64,000 bases of DNA. It comes from Mycobacterium rhizamassiliense (lineage in GTDB: Bacteria > Actinomycetota > Actinomycetes > Mycobacteriales > Mycobacteriaceae). Shown piece by piece: positions 36,968 to 46,528 of the stretch. The stretch is from NCBI RefSeq assembly GCF_900157375.1, contig NZ_LT721901.1:1843498-1907497 (forward strand). Direction: 5' to 3'. Positions within the stretch are counted from its first letter, which is position 1. Every line of letters starts with the position of its first letter. Under the pieces are notes generated by a model, which ran no database searches, was not told the origin of the DNA, and worked only from the letters and a program-made list of their open reading frames with translations. Both the position numbers and the translations under genes were made by a program.

Positions 36968-37672
36968 ATGTGCCGCGCGGACGGCAACCCGATCAATGTG
37001 CTTGTGGTCGATGACGAGTCCGTGCTGGCCGAGATGGTGTCGATGGCACTGCGCTATGAAGGTTGGAACATCGCGACCGCCTGCGACGGATCGTCGGCAA
37101 TCGCCTCGGCCCGCGCTCAGCGGCCCGACGTGGTGGTGCTCGACGTGATGCTCCCCGACATGAGCGGCCTCGACGTCTTACATAAACTGCGCGAAGAGAA
37201 TCCCCAGCTGCCCGTGCTGTTGCTGACGGCCAAGGATGCGATCGAAGACCGCATCGCCGGGTTGACCGCGGGCGGCGACGACTACGTCACCAAACCGTTC
37301 AGCATCGAAGAAGTCGTGCTGCGGCTGCGGGCGCTGTTGCGCCGCACCGGCGTGACGACCGTCGACAGCGGCGCGCAACTCGTCGTCGGCGACCTGGTGC
37401 TCGATGAGGACAGCCATGAGGTGACCCGCGCCGGCGAGCCAATCTCGTTGACCTCCACCGAATTCGAGCTGCTGCGGTTCATGATGCGCAACTCCAAGCG
37501 AGTGCTGAGCAAGGCGCAGATCCTCGACCGTGTGTGGAGCTACGACTTCGGCGGTCGGTCCAACATCGTCGAGTTGTACATCTCGTACCTTCGCAAGAAG
37601 ATCGACAATGGTCGCGAGCCCATGATCCACACGCTGCGCGGTGCGGGCTATGTCCTCAAGCCAGCCCGCTAA
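36968..37672 (+). CDS. tcrX: Two-component response regulator TcrX (OmpR family)
   Basis: The 234-residue protein has a receiver domain with Asp15/Asp16 and the phospho-acceptor Asp59 (VVVLDVMLPDMSG), the conserved Lys in VTKPFS, and a C-terminal winged helix (about 135-232) with LTSTEFELLRFMMRNSKRVLSK. The ATG at 36968 gives the length of M. tuberculosis TcrX (234); a GTG at 36929 would add 13 residues. It overlaps tcrY by 23 bases. In M. tuberculosis the pair has been linked to low iron and stress. Confidence 0.93.
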   Translation: MCRADGNPINVLVVDDESVLAEMVSMALRYEGWNIATACDGSSAIASARAQRPDVVVLDVMLPDMSGLDVLHKLREENPQLPVLLLTAKDAIEDRIAGLTAGGDDYVTKPFSIEEVVLRLRALLRRTGVTTVDSGAQLVVGDLVLDEDSHEVTRAGEPISLTSTEFELLRFMMRNSKRVLSKAQILDRVWSYDFGGRSNIVELYISYLRKKIDNGREPMIHTLRGAGYVLKPAR

Positions 37673-39176
37673 GTCACGGCGAGTCTGGTCGCTTCGGCTT
37701 CGGCTTCTGGTCGGGCAGCTCGTCGTGCTCGCCCTGGTGTGCATCGGGATCACGGCGGCAACAGAACTCGCGCTCAACCAGAACTTGATGAAGCAGCTCG
37801 ATACGCAGCTCGGGGCGGCCTCGTATCGCTCGGCGCTGATGTATCCCGAACCGAATCGGCCGGGGTGGCATCACGAGCATTCCAACTATCCGCGCCCGGG
37901 CCCCGGCCCGCGCTTTCTCGACGCCCCCGGCCAGCCGGCGGGGATGGTGGCCGCCGTGGTCAGCGAGGGCACGACGGTCGACGCCGGCTATCTGACCAGT
38001 AGCGGCACCCGGGCCGCGTTGAGCGACAAGGCCCAGTCTCAGCTTGCGGCTATCTCGGGCAGCCGCAATCCGACGACGCTGGATCTCGACGGCCTGGGCC
38101 GCTACCGCGTGGTGGCCGCGCCCAGCCGGCGCGGCGGCGACCTGATCGTGACCGGTCTGTCGATGAGTGACGTCGACGCCACGTCGGTGCGGATGCTGGT
38201 GATCTTCGGGATCGTGACGGCCGTCGCGCTGGCCGCCGCGACCATCGCCGGGTTGGTGATCATCCGACGGGCGCTGGCCCCGCTGCGTCGCGTCGCCGCA
38301 ACCGCGCGCAAGGTCGCCGACCTGCCGCTATCCCGCGGCGAAGTCGAACTGCCGGTGCGGGTTCGGGAGGGGGACGCCAACCCGTCGACCGAGGTGGGCC
38401 AGCTCGGCTCGGCGCTCAACCGGATGCTGGACCACGTCGCGGCGGCGCTGGAGGCGCGGCAGGCCAGCGAGACCCGGGTGCGCCAGTTCGTCGCCGACGC
38501 CAGCCACGAGCTGCGCACCCCGCTGGCCGCGATCCGCGGCTACACCGAACTCACCCAGCGCATGGGCGACGACCGCGAGGCGGTGGCGCACGCGATGAGC
38601 CGGGTGGCCTCCGAGACGGAGCGCATCACGCGGCTGGTCGAAGATCTGCTGCTGCTGGCGCGTCTGGACTCCGCCCAGCCGCTGGAGCGCGAACCGGTCG
38701 ATCTGTCGCGCCTGGCGGTGGACGCCGTCAGCGACGCGCACGTCGCCGGACCGGATCACCAGTGGGAACTCGACCTGCCCGAGGAGCCGGTGATGGTCAC
38801 CGGTGACGCGGCCCGGCTACACCAGGTGCTGACCAATCTGCTTGCCAACGCCCGGATCCACACCGGCGCAGGGACGGTCGTGACGACCAGATTGAGCACC
38901 GAGCCGACGCAGAGCGTGTTGCGGGTGATCGACAACGGCCCGGGCATTCCTACCGCGCTTCAGTCGGAGGTATTCGAACGATTCGCCCGCGGCGACACTT
39001 CCCGCTCTCGCAAGGGCGGCAGCACCGGGCTGGGACTGGCGATCGTGTCCGCAGTTGTCAAGGCGCACAACGGGACCATCTCGGTGGCCAGCTCACCGGG
39101 TCACACGGAGTTCACGGTGCGGTTGCCACTCAATGGGTGGCAACCGCCCGCGGAACCTCTTGAATCAGTTAGCTAG
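37650..39176 (+). CDS. tcrY: Two-component sensor histidine kinase TcrY
   Basis: The 508-residue kinase has transmembrane helices at about 14-40 and 181-206 flanking a Pro/His-rich extracytoplasmic sensor region ([14 protein letters not shown] at about 74-87, which could bind metal). A HAMP domain (207-262) and the phospho-acceptor His286 in [14 protein letters not shown] follow. The ATPase domain has [17 protein letters not shown] and GLGLAIV. It is longer than the 475-residue M. tuberculosis annotation. It ends in an eight-base tail overlap with lpqH. Confidence 0.93.
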   Translation: MSSSQPAKSRRVWSLRLRLLVGQLVVLALVCIGITAATELALNQNLMKQLDTQLGAASYRSALMYPEPNRPGWHHEHSNYPRPGPGPRFLDAPGQPAGMVAAVVSEGTTVDAGYLTSSGTRAALSDKAQSQLAAISGSRNPTTLDLDGLGRYRVVAAPSRRGGDLIVTGLSMSDVDATSVRMLVIFGIVTAVALAAATIAGLVIIRRALAPLRRVAATARKVADLPLSRGEVELPVRVREGDANPSTEVGQLGSALNRMLDHVAAALEARQASETRVRQFVADASHELRTPLAAIRGYTELTQRMGDDREAVAHAMSRVASETERITRLVEDLLLLARLDSAQPLEREPVDLSRLAVDAVSDAHVAGPDHQWELDLPEEPVMVTGDAARLHQVLTNLLANARIHTGAGTVVTTRLSTEPTQSVLRVIDNGPGIPTALQSEVFERFARGDTSRSRKGGSTGLGLAIVSAVVKAHNGTISVASSPGHTEFTVRLPLNGWQPPAEPLESVS

Positions 39177-39645
39177 AGCAGGTCACATTGATTTCGAACG
39201 GCTTGTTCACCGGCTGCATCGGGTTGGCCATGTCGACGCCGGTGGCCGTGCCGCTGATCTTATAGGTGTTGCCGCTCTTGGTCGCCGAGGCATTGCCCTG
39301 GCCGGTGCCGTCGGTGTAGGCCAGTGTCACGCCGTTGACGTTGCCCAGCCCCACGGACTTCACCGCGGGCGGGTTGGCGTCGGTCAGGACGGCGGCGATA
39401 CCGGTCGCGGCCCCGCCGATCGCGATGTTGACGCTGCCGCCCGCGGTTGTGCAGACGACCGAGCCGGCCACGTTCTGGTCCTTGCCGTCGATGGTCACCT
39501 TCGGCCCGCCACCTCCGGTTGACGCCGCACTTGTGGTGCCCGAAGCCCCGTTGCCGCTCGAATTCGACTTCTTGTCCGAACAGCCGGAAATGCCGGCGGC
39601 CAGAATCGCCACGGCGGCTATCCCGATGGTCAGTTCACGCTTCAC
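39169..39645 (-). CDS. lpqH: 19-kDa lipoprotein antigen LpqH
   Basis: LpqH is an abundant surface lipoprotein and TLR2 agonist. From the GTG at 39643-39645 (AGGAG six bases upstream) the 158-residue precursor has a signal peptide and lipobox AGISGC with the lipidated Cys22. A Ser/Gly/Thr-rich linker that can be O-glycosylated follows, then a compact beta domain ([13 protein letters not shown] to FEINVTCSS) with a Cys pair. The much longer open frame through 41052 is an artefact: it is antisense to the sulfatase gene. M. tuberculosis Rv3763 has 159 residues and the same neighbours. Confidence 0.97.
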   Translation of the reverse strand: MKRELTIGIAAVAILAAGISGCSDKKSNSSGNGASGTTSAASTGGGGPKVTIDGKDQNVAGSVVCTTAGGSVNIAIGGAATGIAAVLTDANPPAVKSVGLGNVNGVTLAYTDGTGQGNASATKSGNTYKISGTATGVDMANPMQPVNKPFEINVTCSS

Positions 39646-39753
39646 CTGTGCTCCTTTGCCCGATATAGCGGTCCTCCGAGGGTGGAGGGCCATCTGGGCA
39701 GTATGCCGCGTTTGCCGGGCCGTATAAAAGGGGTTGCAGCAAATTGTTTCGTT

Positions 39754-39765
39754 CCGGTTAACCGG
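39754..39765. promoter_or_regulatory. Palindrome CCGGTTAACCGG between lpqH and the sulfatase gene
   Basis: This perfect 12-bp palindrome lies in the 174-base gap between the divergent lpqH (start 39645) and sulfatase (start 39820) genes. It may be an operator for one or both; no regulator is assigned. A TATA-like AT-rich segment (CGTATAAAAG) lies 25 bases away on the lpqH side. Confidence 0.4.
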
Positions 39766-39819
39766 TCCGCTCGCAACGAGTCCTTTCGGGCAAGGGTGCG
39801 TTAATGGCAATGTATTGCC

Positions 39820-41694
39820 GTGGACCACAAACCCCCCACCGCAGTCATCGAGTCGGCGCACCGTGACCATGACCTGCCGTTCCACGACACCACCGACTTC
39901 GACAACGCCGACCGCGGGTTCATCGCGGCGCTTTCGCCGTGCGTCATCACGGCCGCCGACGGCAGCGTGGTGTGGGACAACGACTCGTACGCCTTCCTCG
40001 AGGGCCCCGCGCCGACCTCGGTGCATCCCAGCCTGTGGCGGCAGTCGATGCTCAACGCCAAACAGGGCCTCTACGAGGTGGTGCCCGGCATCTATCAGGT
40101 CCGCGGCTTCGACATCTCCAACATCAGCTTCATCGAGGGCGACACCGGGATCATCGTCATCGATCCACTGGTCTCCACCGAGGTGGCCGCCGCGGCGCTG
40201 GATCTTTACCGCACCCACCGTGGTGGTGACCGTCCCGTCGTCGCCGTGATCTACACCCACAGCCACGTCGACCATTTCGGCGGCGTGCTGGGTGTCACCT
40301 CGCAGGCCGACGTCGACGCCGGCAAGGTGGCAGTGCTTGCGCCGGAAGGCTTCACCGCACACGCCGTGCAGGAGAACGTCTACGCGGGCCCCGCCATGCT
40401 CCGCCGCGCGACGTACATGTACGGCAGCAAGTTGGAGCGCGGGCCGCAGGGCCAAGTCGGCTGCGGGCTCGGCCAGGCCGCATCCAACGGCGAGGTCGCG
40501 ATCATCGTGCCGACCATCGACATCCGGGCAACCGGTGAAAAGCACACCATCGACGGCGTGGAGATCGAGTTCCAGATGGCGCCGGGAACCGAAGCGCCCG
40601 CCGAAATGCATTTCTATTTCCCGAGTTTCCGTGCGCTGTGCATGGCCGAAAACGCCACCCACAACCTGCACAACCTGCTGACGTTGCGCGGCGCGCTCGT
40701 TCGCGACCCGCACGCCTGGTCGGGCTATCTCACCGAGGCCATCGACCGCTTCGGCCAACACGCCGACGTCGTGTTCGCCTCCCACCACTGGCCGACCTGG
40801 GGCCGCGACAGCATCGCCGAATTCCTTGGTTTGCAACGGGATCTGTACGCCTACCTGCACGACCAGACGCTGCGGCTGCTCAACCAGGGGCACACCGGTG
40901 TGGAAATTGCCGAGATGTTCCAGCTGCCGCCTGCCCTGGACCAGGCGTGGCACGCGCGCGGCTATTACGGTTCGGTCAGCCACAACGTCAAGGCCGTCTA
41001 CCAGCGTTACATGGGCTGGTTTGACGGCAACCCGGGCCGGCTGTGGCCGCATCCCCCAGAGGCCCTGGCCCCCCGCTATGTCGAGGCGATGGGCGGCATC
41101 GACCGCGTCGTCGAGCTGGCCCAGTCGGCGTTCGACTCCGGCGATTTCCGTTGGGCGGCGACACTATTGGATCACGCGATGTTCACCGACAGCGACCATG
41201 CGGTGGCGCGCGCGCTCTACGCCGACACCCTGGAGCAGCTGTCGTATGGCGCCGAAAACGCGACGTGGCGAAACTTCTTCATGAGCGGGGCGACCGAACT
41301 GCGCGAGGGCAACTTCGGCACCGCGGGGCAGGTCACGTCGTCGACCATGATCTCTCAGCTGTCACCGGAGCAGATCTTCGACAGCCTCGCGATCGCGGTC
41401 AACGGGCCCCGCAGCTGGGACCTCGACCTTGCCTTCGATTTTTCATTCGAAGATTCGGGCGCGAACTACCGGCTCACCCTGCGCAACGGCGTGCTGGTCT
41501 ACCGCGAGCTCCCGCCGGACTTCGCCTCGGCGAGCGTTACGCTCAAGCTGGCCAACAAGGTTCGGCTGCTGCAGGCGGCTTTTGGCGACTTCAGCTCGCC
41601 CGGGCTCGAGCTCTCCGGCGACGAGTCGGCCCTTCAGTCGCTGATCGGCGCGCTGGACCGGCCGAAGCCGGACTTCGACATCGTCACGCCGTAG
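39820..41694 (+). CDS. Type III alkyl sulfatase, metallo-beta-lactamase fold (Rv3762c type)
   Basis: The 624-residue protein matches SdsA1-type alkyl sulfatases: MBL domain with the dizinc motif [10 protein letters not shown] (His147, His149, Asp151, His152), then [10 protein letters not shown] and [11 protein letters not shown] helical dimerisation domain with [18 protein letters not shown] and a C-terminal SCP-2-like domain (about 500-624) that binds the alkyl chain complete it. It hydrolyses primary or secondary alkyl sulfates to alcohol and sulfate. There is no clear signal peptide. The start is a GTG at 39820. Synteny: lpqH, then this gene, as in M. tuberculosis. Confidence 0.93.
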   Translation: MDHKPPTAVIESAHRDHDLPFHDTTDFDNADRGFIAALSPCVITAADGSVVWDNDSYAFLEGPAPTSVHPSLWRQSMLNAKQGLYEVVPGIYQVRGFDISNISFIEGDTGIIVIDPLVSTEVAAAALDLYRTHRGGDRPVVAVIYTHSHVDHFGGVLGVTSQADVDAGKVAVLAPEGFTAHAVQENVYAGPAMLRRATYMYGSKLERGPQGQVGCGLGQAASNGEVAIIVPTIDIRATGEKHTIDGVEIEFQMAPGTEAPAEMHFYFPSFRALCMAENATHNLHNLLTLRGALVRDPHAWSGYLTEAIDRFGQHADVVFASHHWPTWGRDSIAEFLGLQRDLYAYLHDQTLRLLNQGHTGVEIAEMFQLPPALDQAWHARGYYGSVSHNVKAVYQRYMGWFDGNPGRLWPHPPEALAPRYVEAMGGIDRVVELAQSAFDSGDFRWAATLLDHAMFTDSDHAVARALYADTLEQLSYGAENATWRNFFMSGATELREGNFGTAGQVTSSTMISQLSPEQIFDSLAIAVNGPRSWDLDLAFDFSFEDSGANYRLTLRNGVLVYRELPPDFASASVTLKLANKVRLLQAAFGDFSSPGLELSGDESALQSLIGALDRPKPDFDIVTP

Positions 41695-41749
41695 GTTTCG
41701 GGGCGCACCGAGATTGCCGAGGCGCCGAGACGCGAGACGCCGTAAGCCA

Positions 41750-42718
41750 TCACGCGACGTCGATCACCACTTTGCCCAGCACCTTGCGGTCGGCCACATA
41801 GCGCAGCGCCGCCGCGGTTTCCGCCAACGGGAACCGCGCGCCGATGTAGGGCCGGACGATGCCGTCGGCGAACATCCGCGCCAGTTCTACATCGTCGCGG
41901 ACGGCCTCGTCGGGGTAGTCAGTCGCGAAGGTGCGGATCTCCATGCCGCGCACGCGAATATCTTTCAGCATCACGAGATTGAGCGGGATCTTCGGGATGG
42001 TGCCCGCCGCATAGCCCAGGGTGACGAAGGTTCCACCGCGCGCGAGCCCGCGCAGGGCGGGCTCCGAGTAGGACCCACCAACCGGGTCCAGGACCACGCG
42101 GGCAGCGTCGCCGGTCAGTTCGCGGATGCGGGTCTTCAGGTCCTCTTGGTCGTAGTCGACGGTGGCCTCGGCGCCCCGCTGCCGGCACAGCTCGAGCTTC
42201 TCCGGGCTCGACGCCGCCGCCAGGACCCGGGCCTTCATCGCGACCGCCAGATCGACCGCGGCCAGCCCCACGCCGCCCGCGGCGCCCAGCACCACGACCC
42301 AATCACCTTCTCGGACAGCGGCGGTCGAGCGCAGCGCGTAATACGCGGTGCGGTAGGTCACGCCGAAGGCCGCGGCCGAGGCGAAGTCGGCGTCGTCGGG
42401 CACGAGCACGGCCTGGCTCGCGTCCAGCAGCGCCTGCTCGGCGAACGCACCGAACGTGGTACCGGCGACGCGCTGTCCGGGGCTGAATCGCGCGCCCTCG
42501 CCCGCGGCGATCACCTCGCCGGCGATCTCGTTGCCCGGTATGAACGGCGGCGGGATCTTGACCTGATACTTGCCCGCAATGAACAGCACGTCGGGGAAAT
42601 TGACCGCCGCGGCGTGCACCCGCACCAGCACCTGGCCCGGTGCGGGAACCGGCGGGTCGACGTCCTCGATCACCAGATCTTCCGGAGTGCCGTAGGCATG
42701 ACAGACAGCAGCGCGCAT
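41750..42718 (-). CDS. NADPH:quinone oxidoreductase, MDR family
   Basis: The 322-residue reductase has AAAVNFPDVLFIAGKYQVKIPPPFIPGNEIAG and the Rossmann motif VLGAAGGVGLAAVDLA. Its ATG overlaps the stop of the TetR gene (TGATG), so it is the last gene of the phosphotransferase/SDR/acyl-CoA dehydrogenase/TetR unit. Members reduce quinones or enoyl thioesters; its link to acyl-CoA breakdown here is by context only. Confidence 0.87.
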   Translation of the reverse strand: MRAAVCHAYGTPEDLVIEDVDPPVPAPGQVLVRVHAAAVNFPDVLFIAGKYQVKIPPPFIPGNEIAGEVIAAGEGARFSPGQRVAGTTFGAFAEQALLDASQAVLVPDDADFASAAAFGVTYRTAYYALRSTAAVREGDWVVVLGAAGGVGLAAVDLAVAMKARVLAAASSPEKLELCRQRGAEATVDYDQEDLKTRIRELTGDAARVVLDPVGGSYSEPALRGLARGGTFVTLGYAAGTIPKIPLNLVMLKDIRVRGMEIRTFATDYPDEAVRDDVELARMFADGIVRPYIGARFPLAETAAALRYVADRKVLGKVVIDVA

Positions 42719-43329
42719 CAATTGACTCCCAGACCGTTGAGACAGAACCGAACCACGTGTGCGATATCGCCGGAGCCGGGTCGGCTCGCCGAACCCATGT
42801 AGCGCCGCATCGTCGCCGCCGTGCAGCAGAACACCGCCTCGACGTCGCGCTCCACATCGCTACTACCCAGCGCCGCAACGGGTTCCATTAACAGATCCCG
42901 TAGCGGCCACATCATCTCCTGGTCGACCGTACGCCAATTGGTGCCGGCCGACATCTGACCGGCCGCGGCGCGGCTCTTCCGGATCAGGTCGGGCTCGGCG
43001 ACCTGCGCCAGCGTGCCCTCGATCCAGCGCGCGATCTTGTCCCGCGGCGCGGACTCCTTGGCCATCTGGTGCTGCAGGTAGGACACGACGATCGCCACAC
43101 CGCGTTCCATCACGGCCAGGATCAGCTCGTCCTTGCCGGCGAAGTACCGGTAGAACGCCTTGTTCGACGAGCCGGCCTCGGCGACGATGTCGCTGACCCG
43201 GGGCGGCTCGGGGGCGACGCGTTCCATCACCCGCACCGCCGCCGCCAGAATGCGTTCCACCTCCTCGGTGGCCTCCCGCTGGCGATCGTCGAGCGCGCGC
43301 TCGACGGCCGCGGTGACTCGATTGCTCAC
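42718..43329 (-). CDS. TetR-family regulator of the acyl-CoA operon
   Basis: The 203-residue TetR protein has ILAAAVRVMERVAPEPPRVSDIVAEAGSSNKAFYRYFAGKDELILAVM as DNA-binding domain. It overlaps the acyl-CoA dehydrogenase stop by four bases and the reductase start by one base, so the regulator is inside the operon. It probably binds the TCTCC/GGAGA palindromes at 46482-46507 before the first gene; an acyl-CoA ligand would be typical. Confidence 0.86.
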   Translation of the reverse strand: MSNRVTAAVERALDDRQREATEEVERILAAAVRVMERVAPEPPRVSDIVAEAGSSNKAFYRYFAGKDELILAVMERGVAIVVSYLQHQMAKESAPRDKIARWIEGTLAQVAEPDLIRKSRAAAGQMSAGTNWRTVDQEMMWPLRDLLMEPVAALGSSDVERDVEAVFCCTAATMRRYMGSASRPGSGDIAHVVRFCLNGLGVN

Positions 43330-44633
43330 GGCGAATCAGGAAGCGCCGGAACGCGACCCACCAGCGTGCCGTACTTCTCCCGGGCGGCATCGCGGCGCAC
43401 GTCGAGCATCTCGCTGGGCCAGTCGCCGTCCTCGGCGTCGTAACCCTTGAGCAACATCCGGGCCAGGTTGACCTTGTGCGCCTCGGTCGGGCCGTCCGCC
43501 AGGCCGAGCGCGATCCCGCCGAGCAGCACGTTGACCAGCGGCAGCTGGTCGGTGAGCCCCAGCGCGCCGTGCACCTGAATCGCACGCAGGGCAATGGATT
43601 TGAGGACCTGTGACGCCAGGATCTTGCAGACGCCGATCTCGGCGCGGGCCGCGCGCTCGTCGCCGTTGTCGATCAGCCACGCCGCGTGCAGCACCGTCAG
43701 CCGAAATGGGGTCAGCTCGGTGTAGGAGTCGGCGACGAATTCCTGGACCAGCTGCTTGTCGGCCAGCAGACTGCCCTGGGTGAACCGGCTTTTCGCGCGC
43801 CGCGACATCATGTCGACCGCGCGCTGCGCCATGCCGATCGCGCGCATCGCGTGGTGCAGGCGACCGCCCGCGAGCCGCGTCTGCAGGATCAAAAAGCCCT
43901 GACCCGGCTCGCCGAGCAGCGCATCGGCCGGCACCCGCACGTCGTTGTAGTGCACCAGCGAGTGCCCCGGCTCGTGCGGGTCCGCGCCCACCAGGTGATG
44001 GTTGGCCTCCAGGACCAGGCCCTCGGTGCCGGCGGGGATCAGGAATGTCGACGCGCCGGTGTGGACCGGGACGTCCGGGTCGGTGATGGCGACGACGATG
44101 AAGAACGATGCGACGGAAGCATTGGAGGAGAAGTACTTTCGGCCGGTGATGACCCAGTCGTCACCGTCGCGGACTGCGCGGGTGGTGAAGACCCGCGGGT
44201 CGGCCCCGCCCTGCGGCTCGGTCATCGAGAAGCAGGAGAAGATCTCCCCGGACAGCAGCCCGGCCAGGTAGCGGTCCTTTTGGTCCTGGGTGCCGAACCG
44301 CGCGATGATTTCCGCGTTGCCGGTGTCGGGCGCCTGCGTCCCGAAGACGATCGGTGCCCACGGGCTGCGGCCCAGGATCTCGTTGATCAGCGTCAGCTTG
44401 ACCGCGCCGAAGCCCTGCCCGCCGAGCTCCGGACCCAAATGCGGTGCCCACAGGCCATTGTCGCGAACCTGCTGCTTGAGCGGATCGACGATGCGCCGTC
44501 GCTCGTCGTTCAGCGGCAGGAACTCGCAGCCCGGGAACAGCACCTCGAGCGGTTCCACTTCCTCGCGCACGAATCCCCGGATCCAGTCGAGCTTCTTTTC
44601 GAATTCCGGTTCGGTGGAGAAGTCCCAGGACAT
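43326..44633 (-). CDS. Acyl-CoA dehydrogenase (ACAD10/11-like)
   Basis: The 435-residue flavoprotein has the three-domain ACAD layout: an N-terminal helical part, the FAD-facing FSMTEPQGGADP (about 135-146) and ITGRKYFSSNA, then the C-terminal helical domain with GRLHHAMRAIGMAQRAVDM and QVHGALGLTDQLPL. The VHGALG/HxxxR patterns and its pairing with a phosphotransferase gene fit the ACAD10/ACAD11/LvaC branch, which acts on 4-phosphorylated or 4-hydroxy acyl-CoAs. Substrate is inferred, not shown. It lies 16 bases after the SDR gene. Confidence 0.9.
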   Translation of the reverse strand: MSWDFSTEPEFEKKLDWIRGFVREEVEPLEVLFPGCEFLPLNDERRRIVDPLKQQVRDNGLWAPHLGPELGGQGFGAVKLTLINEILGRSPWAPIVFGTQAPDTGNAEIIARFGTQDQKDRYLAGLLSGEIFSCFSMTEPQGGADPRVFTTRAVRDGDDWVITGRKYFSSNASVASFFIVVAITDPDVPVHTGASTFLIPAGTEGLVLEANHHLVGADPHEPGHSLVHYNDVRVPADALLGEPGQGFLILQTRLAGGRLHHAMRAIGMAQRAVDMMSRRAKSRFTQGSLLADKQLVQEFVADSYTELTPFRLTVLHAAWLIDNGDERAARAEIGVCKILASQVLKSIALRAIQVHGALGLTDQLPLVNVLLGGIALGLADGPTEAHKVNLARMLLKGYDAEDGDWPSEMLDVRRDAAREKYGTLVGRVPALPDSP

Positions 44634-44649
44634 TCGATACTCCTATTCG

Positions 44650-45408
44650 TCAGGGGATCCCGCCATCGGCGCGCACGATCGAGCCGGTGGTAAAGCTGGA
44701 TGCGTTGGAGGCCAAAAACAGTGCGGCGCCGACGATTTCGTGCGGATCGCCGGCGCGCTTCAGCGCCAGGTGACCGAAGTTATTGCCGTTACCGAGATCC
44801 CACGCCTTGCTGACGTCGGTCAGGAAGGGCCCGGCCATCAGCGTGTTGACCCGCACGGTCGGCCCGAACGCCTGCGCCAGCCCCTCGGTCATCGCGTTGA
44901 GCCCGGCCTTGGCGGCGGCATAGGGAATGATGCCGCCGTTGGGGCGCAGCGACCCGGTGGAGCTGACGTTGATGATGGACCCGCTGCCTGCGGCCACCAT
45001 GCGCTCGCCCACCAACGCCGATAACCGGAAGGGCCCCTTGAGGTTCAGGTTCAGCACGGCGTCGAACAACTTCTCGGTGACGTTGCTGAGCTTGTCGTAG
45101 AGCGGCGACATGCCGGCGTTGTTGATCAACGTGTCGATCTTGCCGAACCGTTCGTAGGTCGCGTCGACCAAGCCGTCGAGCTGATCCCAGCGCCCCACAT
45201 GCACCTGATAGGGCAGGGCCGCACGGCCCGTCTGCGCTTCGATCTCGTTGGCCGTCGACACGCAGTTGTCCAGGTTACGGCTGGCGATCACCACGTCGGC
45301 GCCGCAGCGGGCGGCGGCGAACGCCATCTCGCGGCCCAGGCCGCGGCTGCCGCCGGTGATCAGGATGACATGGTCGGTCAGGTCGAAAAGACCATCCGCA
45401 TAACCCAT
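44650..45408 (-). CDS. Short-chain dehydrogenase/reductase
   Basis: The 252-residue classical SDR has GGSRGLG at 19-25, NNAG at 96-99, Ser149/150, and Tyr163-x-x-x-Lys167 (YAAAK), then a PG-like AGPFLTD. It starts one base after the phosphotransferase stop and precedes the acyl-CoA dehydrogenase. In LvaD-like pathways an SDR oxidises the hydroxyacyl-CoA intermediate, a plausible job here. Confidence 0.92.
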   Translation of the reverse strand: MGYADGLFDLTDHVILITGGSRGLGREMAFAAARCGADVVIASRNLDNCVSTANEIEAQTGRAALPYQVHVGRWDQLDGLVDATYERFGKIDTLINNAGMSPLYDKLSNVTEKLFDAVLNLNLKGPFRLSALVGERMVAAGSGSIINVSSTGSLRPNGGIIPYAAAKAGLNAMTEGLAQAFGPTVRVNTLMAGPFLTDVSKAWDLGNGNNFGHLALKRAGDPHEIVGAALFLASNASSFTTGSIVRADGGIP

Positions 45409-45409
45409 T

Positions 45410-46474
45410 TCAGCGGCCCCCTCGCGGTCCGGAAGGTAGCGATCGCGCCAGCTCGGCCGCGGTGGCGATCAGCCGCGGGATCATCGCCCCGAAGGCGTCT
45501 TGGATCTGCGGGTCGACCTTGCCGGTGCGCACCCCGGCCGCGTAGGTCTTCTCCAGCACGATGCCGAGCTTCCAGTTCGCCAAAACCAGGTAGTAGTCGA
45601 TGTTTTCGGTGGACAGGCCGCTGACCTTCTCGTAGTGCTCCAGCAGCTCGCTGCGCGTCGGCATACCCAACATGTCCAGATAAAACCCATCCTCGCTGGG
45701 GTTTTCGCCGTCGTAGCCGAGCAGGCACCAGGCCAGGTCCAGTAGCGGATCGCCGACCGTGGTCATCTCCCAGTCCACGATCGCGGCCAGCCGGGCCGGA
45801 CCACCGTGCGCGAACATCACATTGGCGAACTGGTAGTCGCCGTGCATGATGCCCGGCCGGTACTGCGCGGGCCGATTGCGGCGCAGCCACTCCGACGCCT
45901 CGTCCAGGCCGGGAAGTTCGCGGACCTTGTGGGCGTCGAGGAAGGTCAGCCAGCGATCGACCTGCCGCTCGTGGAATCCGTCCGGGCGCCCGAACCCCTC
46001 GAGCCCCTGGCCGCGCCAGTCGACGCGGCCCAGCTTGGCGGCGCCGTCGACGAGTTCGAACGCCAGCCCGCGGCGTGCCTCCAGGTCGGTGTCGAACGGC
46101 GCGTGCCAGCCGCCCTCCATCGGGCTCCACCCGTCGATCGCCCGCATCACGTAGAACGGCAGGCCCAGCACCGTGCCGGTGTCGTCGGCGGCGATCAGCT
46201 CGGCGTGCGGCACGTCGGTGCCCGACAAGGCGCGCACCAACCGGATCTCGCGCAGCAGCCCGTCGATGCGCGCGGCATCGGCGCGGGCGCCCGGCATTCG
46301 CAGCACCATGCGCTCGGGCCCGCGCTGGATCAGATACAGCGTGTTCTGCGAGCCGCCCTTGAGCAGCTCCAGGCTCGGTTCTTCCCCGCTACCCGGAGTG
46401 TCGTTCGCATCCAGCCACCGACCAAGAACGCCCTGGTCCAGCTGGGTTTCGCCAGCAGTCGTCATTGTCCGCAC
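45410..46474 (-). CDS. APH-family phosphotransferase (LvaA/ACAD11-kinase-like), first gene of the operon
   Basis: The 354-residue kinase-fold protein has HGDYQFANVMF with His211-Asp213 and VDWEMTTVGDPLLDLAW with Asp234. Its group includes LvaA of Pseudomonas and the kinase domain of ACAD10/11, which phosphorylate 4-hydroxyacyl-CoAs. I keep the GTG at 46472-46474 because GGAGA lies seven bases upstream; an ATG at 46465 is an alternative. That GGAGA is part of the operator palindrome, so repressor and ribosome sites overlap. Confidence 0.88.
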   Translation of the reverse strand: MRTMTTAGETQLDQGVLGRWLDANDTPGSGEEPSLELLKGGSQNTLYLIQRGPERMVLRMPGARADAARIDGLLREIRLVRALSGTDVPHAELIAADDTGTVLGLPFYVMRAIDGWSPMEGGWHAPFDTDLEARRGLAFELVDGAAKLGRVDWRGQGLEGFGRPDGFHERQVDRWLTFLDAHKVRELPGLDEASEWLRRNRPAQYRPGIMHGDYQFANVMFAHGGPARLAAIVDWEMTTVGDPLLDLAWCLLGYDGENPSEDGFYLDMLGMPTRSELLEHYEKVSGLSTENIDYYLVLANWKLGIVLEKTYAAGVRTGKVDPQIQDAFGAMIPRLIATAAELARSLPSGPRGGR

Positions 46475-46481
46475 ACCCCAA

Positions 46482-46507
46482 TCTCCGTACGGAGAATAGC
46501 ATTCTCC
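46482..46507. promoter_or_regulatory. Overlapping TetR operator palindromes TCTCC/GGAGA
   Basis: TCTCCGTACGGAGA (46482-46495) is a perfect 14-bp palindrome. Its right arm is reused in a second one, GGAGAATAGCATTCTCC (46491-46507), with seven-base arms. Three half-sites therefore sit at the head of the phosphotransferase operon, which encodes its own TetR. The innermost arm doubles as the ribosome-binding site of the first gene. Confidence 0.72.
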
Positions 46508-46528
46508 ACGCCCGGCGGGAATGCCCGC

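Noticed and set aside
39169..41052. A 627-residue frame ending in LpqH
   Set aside because: Only the last 158 codons are LpqH, with lipobox and ribosome site; the rest is antisense to the alkyl sulfatase.
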